The notes beneath the pieces are model-generated. The model searched no databases. It was not told the origin of the DNA and saw only the letters and a list, made by a program, of their open reading frames with translations. The position numbers and the translations under genes were made by a program. DNA of 64,000 nucleotides, taken from the NCBI GenBank assembly GCA_902567235.1, contig CACFLX010000004.1, forward strand, positions 27,473-91,472, written 5' to 3'. Source of the DNA: an uncultured Pelagibacteraceae bacterium (GTDB lineage Bacteria; Pseudomonadota; Alphaproteobacteria; Pelagibacterales; Pelagibacteraceae). Positions 11,042-19,714 of this stretch are shown here, piece by piece. Every line of letters begins with the position of its first letter. The stretch's first letter is position 1.

Positions 11042-11869
11042 TTAATCTAAATCAATTTGTATAGGTGAATGGTCACTTAATTTTTTTTCTCTATATGAGT
11101 GCAGGTATCTAATTTGATTTACAGATAAATCATCTGATGTAAAAAAATGATCAAACCGCCTTTTAGCTGCTATTTTACCTTTTCTAATAATTGCAAATGA
11201 ATATTCATAGGTTTTGTAAGAATGCTTCTTTCTATAACTATCTTGCATACCTACTGGCTTTAAGTTTTCAAATAAATTTCTTTCAGCTTGATCCCATCTT
11301 TTTCCACTTCCACCCCTGAAGCTTTTCTTAAGTCTGGGTTTGCCCTTTAGTTTCATTTTTTGTGCAAAAGTAATAACGTTATGTCTATGGTTTTCTGATT
11401 GTGGTATATTAAAATCTCCACATAAAATCCTTGGATCTGAACTTGTTGTATTTAAACCTTCAAATATACCCTCTAAAGTTTCAATTTTAATCCAACCATT
11501 AGAAGAACCTGGAGGTATGTATGCATTATAGAATCTAATCTTTTTCTTACCTGTATAAATATTATGATTAAGTATTCTTTCTCTCCACGGAATATTAAAC
11601 TCATTTAAATCTCTCATTTCTAATTTATAATTTGATGCAGTTAAAACTGCTAATTTTCTAGGACCAACTGACAATTTATTATCTTTAAGTAAATCTAGAC
11701 TAAAATGTATATGCTTAAACTTTGGTCTCAAAATTTCATTTATTATTTTGTAACTTTTGCTAGTTACTTCTTGTAAAGCTAATACGTCGGGTTTTTCTTC
11801 ATCAACAATTTTTAATTGTTGTTCTATTATTTTAAAATTTTTACCTAAGTTCCATGATATTACACGCAT
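11042..11869 (-). CDS. Endonuclease/exonuclease/phosphatase (EEP) family protein
   Basis: 275 aa with the EEP (DNase I-like) metal-dependent phosphoesterase motifs in order: SWNLGKN at the N-terminus, ALQEVTS (metal-binding Glu), LCGDFNIPQ (Asp/Asn), RFDHFFTS and SDHSPIQIDL (catalytic Asp-His) at the C-terminus. No signal peptide or membrane span is seen, so it is probably cytoplasmic. Substrate cannot be told: family members cut DNA, phosphoinositides or sphingomyelin-type lipids. It is the last of three minus-strand genes inside the repeat-bounded island; the gap of 44 bp to the preceding gene suggests a shared transcript. Confidence 0.85.
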   Translation of the reverse strand: MRVISWNLGKNFKIIEQQLKIVDEEKPDVLALQEVTSKSYKIINEILRPKFKHIHFSLDLLKDNKLSVGPRKLAVLTASNYKLEMRDLNEFNIPWRERILNHNIYTGKKKIRFYNAYIPPGSSNGWIKIETLEGIFEGLNTTSSDPRILCGDFNIPQSENHRHNVITFAQKMKLKGKPRLKKSFRGGSGKRWDQAERNLFENLKPVGMQDSYRKKHSYKTYEYSFAIIRKGKIAAKRRFDHFFTSDDLSVNQIRYLHSYREKKLSDHSPIQIDLD

Positions 11870-11913
11870 GAACCACGATCCCTAAAATTTTTTTCATTAT
11901 TCAATTAACTTTT

Positions 11914-12609
11914 TTAATTTGTTGTACAAGTCATATAAGGTTGGCCAATACCACCACTTTGCCATCTACAAGTACTTCTTTGGTTTGTATTGGTTTGAGT
12001 TTGTGTTGTTGATCCACTTAATAAACCTAAACCCAATTGAATTAACATTTCACTAGCTTTATCTTGTCTTTTTCTTTGAAACTGTTCAGCTGCCTGAACG
12101 TTGCCACCTCTTTTGATATCAAGCTCAACTAATTTTAAAACACAATCACCAAACTTTTCTGTTCCAGGTGTAAAACCTATTTCTTTACAAGTTGAGGAAT
12201 GTGCTCCAATTGGCGTTGTGAAGGAAGCAGTATTACTTCTAGATACTCCCTCACCAATATAAAATTGCATACCATCATATTTAATTGGGATTCCACCAAC
12301 TTCATATTGTTGGCTACACTCTCTAGGAGTATAGTAAACTTTCAATCCATCTGTATTTTTTGGATTGTAGCAAAGTTTATAATTAGACGATACTTTTTCA
12401 CTCATCTGTTCATAACTTATCTCTATTGGTTTTGAACGCGGACAACTTCCTCCAAATTGGTTTTTTAAGAATGCATCACTATATCTAGGATCTTGATACT
12501 TTGTCATATCACTTGTGCAAAAAATTAGATCTAATTTTTCACCTGCATTACTATTGACACTATACGCTAATCCCAAAACAAGAACCATGATCCATAAAAG
12601 TTTTTTCAT
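11914..12609 (-). CDS. Secreted hypothetical protein, Cys-containing
   Basis: Not a family I can name. 231 aa beginning with a classical signal peptide (MKKLLWIMVLVLGLAYSVNSNAG), so the mature protein is probably periplasmic or surface-exposed. It has several cysteines, including two in the segment CKEIGFTPGTEKFGDC, a motif I associate with secreted proteins of SAR11 and other marine bacteria but cannot name. A Thr/Gln-rich stretch (TTQTQTNTNQRST) precedes a short Cys-containing tail. It is 5 bp after the small membrane gene and probably cotranscribed with it. Confidence 0.75.
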   Translation of the reverse strand: MKKLLWIMVLVLGLAYSVNSNAGEKLDLIFCTSDMTKYQDPRYSDAFLKNQFGGSCPRSKPIEISYEQMSEKVSSNYKLCYNPKNTDGLKVYYTPRECSQQYEVGGIPIKYDGMQFYIGEGVSRSNTASFTTPIGAHSSTCKEIGFTPGTEKFGDCVLKLVELDIKRGGNVQAAEQFQRKRQDKASEMLIQLGLGLLSGSTTQTQTNTNQRSTCRWQSGGIGQPYMTCTTN

Positions 12610-12614
12610 TATAT

Positions 12615-12839
12615 CTACTTGCTCTTTTTTTTATCACCATCTCTTACAAAAAAATAAATCGTTGCTAATAGACCGTTAACTATTAACCAAACCACTAAGA
12701 TTATAAAAAAACCAATACCAGCTCCTATACCTACTCCTGGCTTGTCAAATTCGCCCCACACAACATATATTTTAGATGCAATAAACAGTACTGCAAATGC
12801 GTTCCAAATATAAAATATATATTTAGTTATTTTTTTCAT
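12615..12839 (-). CDS. Small two-span membrane protein
   Basis: 74 aa with two hydrophobic segments (YIFYIWNAFAVLFIASKIYVVW and GAGIGFFIILVVWLIVNGLLATIYFF) and a basic C-terminal tail (RDGDKKKSK). No recognised domain. It is the first gene of the three-gene set inside the putative island and lies 5 bp upstream of the secreted protein gene, so a joint envelope role is plausible but unproven. Confidence 0.65.
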   Translation of the reverse strand: MKKITKYIFYIWNAFAVLFIASKIYVVWGEFDKPGVGIGAGIGFFIILVVWLIVNGLLATIYFFVRDGDKKKSK

Positions 12840-12864
12840 GATTCATGATCCTAGCACAGAAATT

Positions 12865-12885
12865 CTGTCCGCACTATATCCGCAC
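12865..12885. repeat. TCCGCAC repeats, right end of island
   Basis: TGTCCGCACTA followed by TATCCGCAC in tandem, about 55 bp before the right 30-nt repeat. The same words occur at 11014-11035. A small hairpin GGGTT-GCAA-AACCC follows directly. Confidence 0.4.
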
Positions 12886-12940
12886 TTGGGTTGCAAAACC
12901 CCACTATTCAATTCAAATTATTCGCGAATAATGTTACAAA

Positions 12941-12970
12941 GTTCGGGGCACCTGGCAACAGAACGCCCCT
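12941..12970 (+). repeat. Direct repeat copy 2 (possible attR)
   Basis: Identical over 30 nt to the ssrA 3' end at 10940-10969, preceded at the same spacing by GTTAC, and before that by the perfect palindrome ATTATTCGCGAATAAT, which occupies the place of the ssrA hairpin with different bases. No tag reading frame precedes it, so it is a 3' fragment, not a second tmRNA. Confidence 0.9.
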
Positions 12971-12994
12971 ACAAATTTGATTTAGCTAATTATT

Positions 12995-13080
12995 TGGTGC
13001 GGTCAGAGAGATTTGAACTCTCATGGGCTAAGCCCACACGGCCCTCAACCGTGCCTGTCTACCAATTTCAGCATGACCGC
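12995..13080 (-). tRNA. tRNA-Leu (anticodon GAG)
   Basis: 86 nt class II tRNA with encoded CCA. Acceptor GCGGTCA pairs with TGACCGC; discriminator A. Anticodon stem CACGG/CCGTG closes the loop TTGAGGG, anticodon GAG, reading CUC and CUU. A long variable arm and T loop TTCAAAT are present. Its 3' end faces the 3' end of ssrA across the putative island. Confidence 0.97.
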
Positions 13081-13136
13081 CTTTATGCGTCAGAATAAAT
13101 TAATGACAATTCAATTTCAAGTTGGTAAGTTTTTGT

Positions 13137-14126
13137 ATGGAAGTTAATACAGAGATAAAAAAAGCAACAGATGCAATTTATCAGAAAGTCTCAAAAACTA
13201 TACCAGAAATAGAGTGGGCAATTCATGCCCCTTATATTTACAAAATTAATAAACTTAAAAAAGAAAAAAATGCTGTAATTCTTGCCCACAATTATCAAAC
13301 ACCAGAAATATATCATGGTATTTCAGATTTTTCAGCAGACTCGCTTGCTCTTGCTATTGAAGCTGCAAAGACTAAAGCTGATATTATAGTAATGTGTGGA
13401 GTTCATTTTATGGCCGAAACAGCAAAACTTATGAGTCCAGAAAAAAAAGTTCTTCTTCCAGATATGGATGCTGGTTGCTCTTTGTCTGCATCTATTACTG
13501 GTAATGATGTAAGAAATTTAAAAAAAAAATATCCTGGAGTTCCAGTAGTTTCATATGTCAATACATCTGCAGAGGTAAAAGCAGAAACTGATGTATGCTG
13601 TACGTCTGCTAATGCTGTTAAAATCGTTGAATCTCTTGGAGTAAAAAAAGTTATTTTTTTACCAGATGATTTTTTAGCAAAATACGTTGCTTCTCAAACA
13701 GATGTTGAAATTATTTCCTGGAAAGGCACATGTGAAGTCCACGAACAATTTAATGATGAAGAAATAAATGAAATCAGAAAAAATAACCCAGGTATTAAAA
13801 TAATAGCTCATCCAGAATGTCCGCCTGATGTTATAAAAGCTAGTGATTTTGCTGGATCAACAAGTGGTATGATAAAGTATGTTAAAGATAACCAACCAGA
13901 AAAAGTAATGATGGTTACAGAATGTTCCATGAGTGATAATGTTCAAATTGATAATCCAAATGTTAAATTTATTCGTCCATGTAATTTATGTCCTCACATG
14001 AAAAAAATAACATTACCTAAAGTATTAGATTGTTTGGAAAACGAAACTAACGAATTAACAATGGATAGCGAAACTATAGAAAAAGCAAGGAAGTCTGTAG
14101 AAAGAATGGCAGAGATAGGCAGATAA
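13137..14126 (+). CDS. nadA: Quinolinate synthase
   Basis: Condenses iminoaspartate with dihydroxyacetone phosphate to quinolinate for NAD synthesis; a [4Fe-4S] enzyme. The three cluster cysteines can be placed in VMCGVHFMAETAKL, in GTCEVHEQF and in RPCNLCPHMK; AHNYQTPEIY and HPECPPDV are further family signatures. I start it at the ATG at 13137 (MEVNTEIKK); the track's TTG at 13122 adds five residues without clear support. nadC follows 5 bp downstream, so the two form an operon. nadB, the usual supplier of iminoaspartate, is not in this window. Confidence 0.97.
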   Translation: MEVNTEIKKATDAIYQKVSKTIPEIEWAIHAPYIYKINKLKKEKNAVILAHNYQTPEIYHGISDFSADSLALAIEAAKTKADIIVMCGVHFMAETAKLMSPEKKVLLPDMDAGCSLSASITGNDVRNLKKKYPGVPVVSYVNTSAEVKAETDVCCTSANAVKIVESLGVKKVIFLPDDFLAKYVASQTDVEIISWKGTCEVHEQFNDEEINEIRKNNPGIKIIAHPECPPDVIKASDFAGSTSGMIKYVKDNQPEKVMMVTECSMSDNVQIDNPNVKFIRPCNLCPHMKKITLPKVLDCLENETNELTMDSETIEKARKSVERMAEIGR

Positions 14127-14131
14127 AATCT

Positions 14132-14968
14132 GTGCCAAAAATAAAATTAAGCAAAAATTTCATTACCAATGTTTGCAAGCTAGCACTAAATGAAGACTTG
14201 TATCCTTCAGGAGATATTACTTCTAATCTATTAAGAAATAATACTAAAATAAAAGCAAATTTGTTATCAAATCAGGCAGGAATAATAGGTGGATTAGATT
14301 TTGTAAAACAAACTTTTAAATTAATTGATAAAAAAATTAAAATTAAAATTAAAAAAAAAGAAGGATCTAAAATAAAAAAAGGAAGTTTAATAGCAATTAT
14401 TGAAGGTAATATAAAAAATATATTAATTGGAGAAAGAGTTGCTTTAAATTTTTTATCTCATATCTCTGGCATTGCCACAAAAACAAATAGCTTTGTAAAA
14501 AAAGTTAATAAAAAATCAAAAATCTGTTGTACTAGAAAAACTATTCCAAATTTAAGAGTTATACAAAAATATGCAGTTAAACTTGGTGGAGGAGAAAATC
14601 ATAGATTTAATTTAAGTGACGAGTTTTTAATTAAAGATAATCATATAGCAGCAAATAAAAATATTAGTGAAATAATAAAAAAAGCAATAAAATCCAAAAA
14701 AGGAAAAAAAATTACTGTAGAAATTGATAATCTTAATCAACTTAAAAAAATAGTTGGCTTAAAATTTGATAGAGTTTTGTTTGACAACATGAATATTAAA
14801 TCACTCAGGGATGGAATAAAAATCGCGAAAAAATACTATGAAACAGAGGCCTCAGGCAATATTACTTTAAAGACAGTCAAAAATATTTCTAAAACTGGAG
14901 TAAATAGAATCTCTGTTGGATCAATAACTCATAGCGCACCAGCCCTAGATTTAAAATTAGAAATTTAA
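14132..14968 (+). CDS. nadC: Nicotinate-nucleotide pyrophosphorylase (quinolinate phosphoribosyltransferase)
   Basis: Converts quinolinate and PRPP to nicotinate mononucleotide, the step after NadA. 278 aa. Visible family segments: NEDLYPSGDITSNL at the N-terminus, GERVALNFLSHISGIAT, CTRKTIPNLRVIQKYAVKLGGGENHRFNL (substrate-binding Arg/Lys/His) and the C-terminal ISVGSITHSAPALDL. GTG start, 5 bp after nadA. The 3' end is 17 bp from convergent ppdK. Confidence 0.96.
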   Translation: MPKIKLSKNFITNVCKLALNEDLYPSGDITSNLLRNNTKIKANLLSNQAGIIGGLDFVKQTFKLIDKKIKIKIKKKEGSKIKKGSLIAIIEGNIKNILIGERVALNFLSHISGIATKTNSFVKKVNKKSKICCTRKTIPNLRVIQKYAVKLGGGENHRFNLSDEFLIKDNHIAANKNISEIIKKAIKSKKGKKITVEIDNLNQLKKIVGLKFDRVLFDNMNIKSLRDGIKIAKKYYETEASGNITLKTVKNISKTGVNRISVGSITHSAPALDLKLEI

Positions 14969-14985
14969 AAAGGAAAATCTACATC

Positions 14986-17643
14986 CTATTTTTTTAATTG
15001 AGCTTGTGCAGCTGCAAGTCTTGCTACTGGCACTCTATATGGTGAACAAGAAACGTAATCTAATCCAGCAGCTGAACAAAAATATATACTTTTTGGATCC
15101 CCACCATGTTCTCCACATATACCTAGTTTTATATTTTTATTTTGTTTTCTTCCTCTTTCGGAAGCAATTTTGATTAGATCACCCACTCCTTCATCTATTG
15201 AAATAAAAGGATCAATGTCAAAAATTTTGTTTTCAATATAGTCATTTAAAAACTTACCACTATCATCTCTACTAATTCCAAATGCGGTTTGTGTTAAATC
15301 ATTTGTACCAAAACTAAAAAATTCTGCATGCTTTGCTATATCTTTAGCCTTTATTGCTGCCCTAGGTAATTCAATCATGGTTCCAACTAAAAATTTAATC
15401 TTTATTTTATTTTCATCTTGAACTTTTTTTGCTGTTCTTATTACAAGATCTTTCATAATTTTTATTTCGGCTTCGGTTGAAACTAAAGGTATCATTATCT
15501 CTGGGAAAGCAGATTTAATTTTTTTTGATTTTAAATCTGTCAAAGCTTCAAATATCGCTCTACATTGCATTTCATAAATTTCAGGAAAAGAAATTCCTAA
15601 CCTACAGCCTCTGTGTCCCAACATTGGATTTTGTTCATGTAGCTCGCTAATTCTTGTCTCAACTTCCTTAATAGGTAATTTTAATTTATTTGATACTTCA
15701 ATAATTTCTTTTTCAGTTCTTGGAAGAAATTCATGTAATGGGGGATCTAATAATCTTACTGTAACAGGTAGGCCACTCATAATTTTAAATATTTCAATAA
15801 AATCATTTTTTTGATGGGGTAAAAGTTTCTTTAATGCTTTATTTCTATCTTCTGTAGTTTTTGAAAGTATCATTTCTCTTACAGACAGAATTCTTTCTTC
15901 ATCAAAAAACATATGTTCTGTCCTACATAGACCTATTCCTTCGGCTCCAAAATCTCTTGCAGTCTTAGTATCTAAGGAAGTTTCAGAATTTGTTCTTACT
16001 TTTAACTTTCTAAAACTATCCGCCCAACTCATTAATTTTGAAAAATCTCCAGAAATTTCAGGTTTAATTTTGGGGACTTCACCTTGAATAATTCTTCCTG
16101 TAGACCCATCTATTGTAATTAAATCGCCTTCTTTTATCTCTATAGATTTAGTTTTAAATATTTTTTTATCATAATTAATATCAATTTCACTTGAGCCTGA
16201 AACGCATGGTCTTCCCATGCCTCTCGCAACTACAGCTGCGTGACTTGTCATTCCTCCTCTTGAGGTCAATATTCCTTTGGCTGCGTGCATTCCGTGTATA
16301 TCTTCTGGCGAAGTCTCGACTCTAACTAAAATTGTGTCCTGCATCATTTCATTAAGTCTTTCTGCTTCGTTAGATGAAAAAACCACTTTTCCACTTGCTG
16401 CACCAGGAGAAGCTGGCAAACCTTTTGCAATAACATTTATTTTACTTGTTTCATCTAAAGTGGGGTGCAAAAGTGTATCTAGAGAATGAGGGTCTATTCT
16501 TGTGATAGCAATTTTTTTTGAAATTAATTTTTCTTTAACCATATCAACTGCAATCTTTACGGCAGATTTAGCTGTTCTTTTTCCAGATCTTGTTTGTAAT
16601 ATCCAAAGTTTATTTTTTTCAACTGTAAACTCTACATCCTGCATATCCTTATAATGTTTTTCTAAATTCTTTAAAATTTTATATAACTTTTTAAAAACAG
16701 TTGGCATTGACTCTTGCATTGAGTTTTCTTTTATCCCAGCTTTAGCTCTAGCTTTTTTTGTTAAATATTGTGGAGTTCTTGTACCTGCTACAACATCTTC
16801 TCCTTGTGCATTAATTAAATATTCTCCATAAATTTCATTTGTGCCTGTAGATGGATTTCTTGTAAAAACTACTCCGGTCGCACAATCTTGGCCCATATTT
16901 CCAAATACCATTGATTGAACATTTACTGCCGTTCCCCAATCGGATGATATTTGATTAAGTTTTCTATAGATTTTTGCTCTATTGCTTTGCCAAGACAAAA
17001 ATACAGCTGATACAGCTCCTGTTAATTGTTCATTTACATCTTGAGGAAATTCTTTTTTAGTTTTTTCTTTTACAACATTCTTAAAATCTTTTATTAAGCC
17101 ATTCCAATCATTTTCATCTAGCTCGGTATCTAATAAAACTCCTTTTGTTAATTTATAATTTTCAATAAGTTCCTCAAAATTATAACTTTCAACTCCCAAT
17201 ACTACATTAGAGTACATTTGAATAAATCTCCTATAGCTGTCTTTAGCAAATCTTTGGTTCGAAGTTTTTTTTGCAAGTGCTAAAACTGTTTTATCATTTA
17301 ATCCTAAGTTTAGTATCGTATCCATCATTCCAGGCATTGAAACTCTTGCACCTGATCTTACTGAAACAAGCAAAGGGTTTATTAAATCTCCAAATTTTTT
17401 TCCCGTATCATTCTCAATATTTTTTATTTCGGTCTTTATCTGTTTTAATATTTTTGGACCAATTTTTTTGTTATTTTTATAAAATAAATGACAAGCTTCT
17501 GTAGAAATAGTAAATCCTGATGGAACAGGATATCCAAGTCTTCCCATTTTAGCAAGGTTTGCTCCCTTTCCTCCTAAAATGTTTTCAGGATTTTTTATTC
17601 TTTTTGTATCTTTGGATTTAAAGTTAAAAATTAATTTTTTCAC
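14986..17643 (-). CDS. ppdK: Pyruvate, phosphate dikinase
   Basis: Interconverts pyruvate + ATP + Pi and PEP + AMP + PPi. 885 aa, full length. N-terminal ATP-grasp domain (GGKGANLAKMGRLGYPVPSGFTIS), a swivelling phosphohistidine domain with the catalytic His in GGMTSHAAVVARGMGRPCVSG, and a C-terminal PEP/pyruvate TIM barrel (GLCRTEHMFF; LGICGEHGGDP with the catalytic Cys). With gap, pgk and aldolase elsewhere in the window it supports PEP formation for gluconeogenesis, a role inferred here. Abuts glyS by one base. Confidence 0.98.
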   Translation of the reverse strand: MKKLIFNFKSKDTKRIKNPENILGGKGANLAKMGRLGYPVPSGFTISTEACHLFYKNNKKIGPKILKQIKTEIKNIENDTGKKFGDLINPLLVSVRSGARVSMPGMMDTILNLGLNDKTVLALAKKTSNQRFAKDSYRRFIQMYSNVVLGVESYNFEELIENYKLTKGVLLDTELDENDWNGLIKDFKNVVKEKTKKEFPQDVNEQLTGAVSAVFLSWQSNRAKIYRKLNQISSDWGTAVNVQSMVFGNMGQDCATGVVFTRNPSTGTNEIYGEYLINAQGEDVVAGTRTPQYLTKKARAKAGIKENSMQESMPTVFKKLYKILKNLEKHYKDMQDVEFTVEKNKLWILQTRSGKRTAKSAVKIAVDMVKEKLISKKIAITRIDPHSLDTLLHPTLDETSKINVIAKGLPASPGAASGKVVFSSNEAERLNEMMQDTILVRVETSPEDIHGMHAAKGILTSRGGMTSHAAVVARGMGRPCVSGSSEIDINYDKKIFKTKSIEIKEGDLITIDGSTGRIIQGEVPKIKPEISGDFSKLMSWADSFRKLKVRTNSETSLDTKTARDFGAEGIGLCRTEHMFFDEERILSVREMILSKTTEDRNKALKKLLPHQKNDFIEIFKIMSGLPVTVRLLDPPLHEFLPRTEKEIIEVSNKLKLPIKEVETRISELHEQNPMLGHRGCRLGISFPEIYEMQCRAIFEALTDLKSKKIKSAFPEIMIPLVSTEAEIKIMKDLVIRTAKKVQDENKIKIKFLVGTMIELPRAAIKAKDIAKHAEFFSFGTNDLTQTAFGISRDDSGKFLNDYIENKIFDIDPFISIDEGVGDLIKIASERGRKQNKNIKLGICGEHGGDPKSIYFCSAAGLDYVSCSPYRVPVARLAAAQAQLKK

Positions 17644-19712
17644 TAAATACTTTCTACTTTAGAAAAATTTAAATAATTATCGAAGGTTTTACACAACATT
17701 TGTAAAAGTTCTAGCCTATTTTTTTTAGTTAATTCATCTGGATCATTTACTATTACATTGTCAAAAAACTCATTTAATTCTTTTCTGGCGGATGACAATG
17801 TTTTTAATATACCTTCGTAGTTATTCTCTTTGTCAATACTTGTAAAATCTTTCCTTATTTCATGAATTTTTTTATATAGTGTTTTTTCAAATTCATTTTT
17901 AAATAGTCCTGGATCTGCAGAGCCAGTTATCTCTATATTGTTATTTTTTAATTCATTAGAAATAATATTTGATGCTCTTTTATAACTAAACATCACATCT
18001 TTTCCAATTTCTTTTGAAATTAGTTTATTTAAAGTTAAAGTTTTTTTGTAAATTTTTAAAATATTATCAATATTATAGTTCAAATTCACACTCTCGATAA
18101 TGTCATTTCTAATTCCTTTTTCCTTCATAAAATTTTTGAATCTATCTTGGAAAAATTCTGAAAGATCTTTCTGAACATTTTTTGAATTGAAATTAATATT
18201 TTGCTCATTGAATAGTTGGCAGCTATAGTTTATTAAATCTCTTAATTTTAATTCTTTATTATTTTCCAAAATCATTTTTAATAAACCAATAGCTGATCTT
18301 CTTAATGCATATGGATCTTTGGAGCTTGAAGGTTTTAAATCTAAACCAAAAAAACCTACTAGAGAATCTATTTTGTCACTTAATGACAGTGCTATACTAT
18401 AAGGTTTTTTTGGAATGTTGCTTTCTAATCCTACTGGTAAATAATGCTCACTAACAGCGATACAAACTTCTTTTTCAAAACCTTGTTCTGCAGCAAAATA
18501 ACCTCCTAACACACCTTGTAATTCTGGAAATTCTCCAACAAGATCAGAGAGCAAATCTACTTTGCATATTGAAGATGCAATTTCTATTTTTTCTTTGCTA
18601 ATCAATAATTCGTCTGAAATTAGAATACTCAATTTTCTTAATCTTTGAACTTTGTCATAATAATTTCCAAGACCCTTGAAATAATTTATATTTTTTAATT
18701 TAGATATCTGTTTGACCAAATTTTGTGATTTATTCTTATTCCAGAAAAATTCTGCGTCACTTAACCTTGCATCGATAACTCTTTCATTTCCAGTTTTTAC
18801 AAAGTTTTTTGGATCAATTGAATCCGCAACAATAAAAAAATTATTCGTTAAATTATATTTATTATCAAATGTTGGAAAATACTTTTGATGATGTTGCATT
18901 GTTATTGCTATAATTTCTTTTGGTATGTTTAAATATTTTTTATCAAACATACATGAAATTACTTTCGGTTTTTCAACAATATCGGTTACTTCGTCTAATA
19001 ACTTTTCATTAATATTTATTTTAAGATTTTTTTTATTTGAAAGATCTATTAATTTTTTTTTTATATATTTTTTTCTTAAACCATTATCAATAATTACATT
19101 TAATTTTTTAAAATAAGAAAAATAAGAATTAATGCTTTTAAATATTCTTGTTTTATCTTCAAAATCTTTATCTATATAGGTAAAGTTCGAACTAGATAAA
19201 TGATGAAATTCAAACTTTAAAGGTTTGTTATCAAAAATTGCAAGTATCGATTTTAATGGTCTGCCCCAATAAAGCTCATGAGTGCCCCATTTCATTGATT
19301 TTTTCCATGATAGATTTTTTAATATTTCTGGAATGTTGGTTTTTAAAACATCTTCGGATTTGATCTTTCTTGATGGTTTTTTATAAAAAAAAAATTCGCC
19401 TTTTTCTGTATTTTTTTTATATATATCCTGTTTTTCAATTCGGTTTGATCTTAAAAAACCCTCTATTGCTTTCTCTGGAGCTTTAGTGCTCGGGCCCCTT
19501 ACCTCTTCTGATTTTTGATTTATTTCTCTTTCAATTTTTTTAAAGCATAAGACTAGTCTATTTGGCGTAGAAAAAACTTTAGCATCATCTTTATAATTTA
19601 TATTTTCTTTTTCAAAAAAATTTTTAAAACTTGTAAGCAAGTTAAATCTAGCAGCAGATTGTAATTTAGCAGGTATCTCTTCGCTAAATAATTCTAATAA
19701 AAGTTCAGCCAT
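17643..19712 (-). CDS. glyS: Glycyl-tRNA synthetase beta subunit
   Basis: Tetrameric bacterial GlyRS, beta chain: tRNA recognition. About 689 aa from MAELLLELFSEEIPAKLQ, the family start; the track's upstream ATG at 19736 would overlap glyQ by 22 bp and adds eight residues that look non-native. EVRGPSTKAPEKAIEGFLRS, TMQHHQKYFPTF and the HD-like LSDKIDSLVGFFGLDLKPSSSKDPYALRR segment are characteristic. Directly downstream of glyQ with 2 bp between them, so the subunits are made together. Confidence 0.97.
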   Translation of the reverse strand: MAELLLELFSEEIPAKLQSAARFNLLTSFKNFFEKENINYKDDAKVFSTPNRLVLCFKKIEREINQKSEEVRGPSTKAPEKAIEGFLRSNRIEKQDIYKKNTEKGEFFFYKKPSRKIKSEDVLKTNIPEILKNLSWKKSMKWGTHELYWGRPLKSILAIFDNKPLKFEFHHLSSSNFTYIDKDFEDKTRIFKSINSYFSYFKKLNVIIDNGLRKKYIKKKLIDLSNKKNLKININEKLLDEVTDIVEKPKVISCMFDKKYLNIPKEIIAITMQHHQKYFPTFDNKYNLTNNFFIVADSIDPKNFVKTGNERVIDARLSDAEFFWNKNKSQNLVKQISKLKNINYFKGLGNYYDKVQRLRKLSILISDELLISKEKIEIASSICKVDLLSDLVGEFPELQGVLGGYFAAEQGFEKEVCIAVSEHYLPVGLESNIPKKPYSIALSLSDKIDSLVGFFGLDLKPSSSKDPYALRRSAIGLLKMILENNKELKLRDLINYSCQLFNEQNINFNSKNVQKDLSEFFQDRFKNFMKEKGIRNDIIESVNLNYNIDNILKIYKKTLTLNKLISKEIGKDVMFSYKRASNIISNELKNNNIEITGSADPGLFKNEFEKTLYKKIHEIRKDFTSIDKENNYEGILKTLSSARKELNEFFDNVIVNDPDELTKKNRLELLQMLCKTFDNYLNFSKVESI

Positions 19713-19714
19713 TT

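Larger units (their letters stand above)
10940..12970. mobile_element. Putative integrated island in the 3' end of ssrA, no integrase
   Basis: About 2 kb bounded by perfect 30-nt direct repeats, the left one being the ssrA 3' end. This is the layout left by tyrosine-recombinase elements that enter a tRNA/tmRNA gene and carry a replacement 3' end. It holds three minus-strand accessory genes (EEP-family enzyme, Cys-rich secreted protein, two-span membrane protein). TCCGC-type repeats lie near both ends. No integrase is present, so it would be a decayed element, a satellite, or a cassette mobilised in trans. If correct, the empty site would place ssrA about 25 bp from tRNA-Leu, tail to tail. Confidence 0.5.

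Noticed and set aside
10940-12970. The 30-nt repeats as a CRISPR or as transcription terminators
   Set aside because: Only two copies 2 kb apart with genes between, no spacers or cas genes; no T tract after either copy.
12941-12970. A second tmRNA gene ending at repeat copy 2
   Set aside because: No tag reading frame, acceptor stem or T arm precedes it.
12838-13098. 86-aa plus-strand ORF between the island and nadA
   Set aside because: It reads through the complement of tRNA-Leu and the 30-nt repeat; the LVRSERFELS stretch is a well-known tRNA translation artefact.
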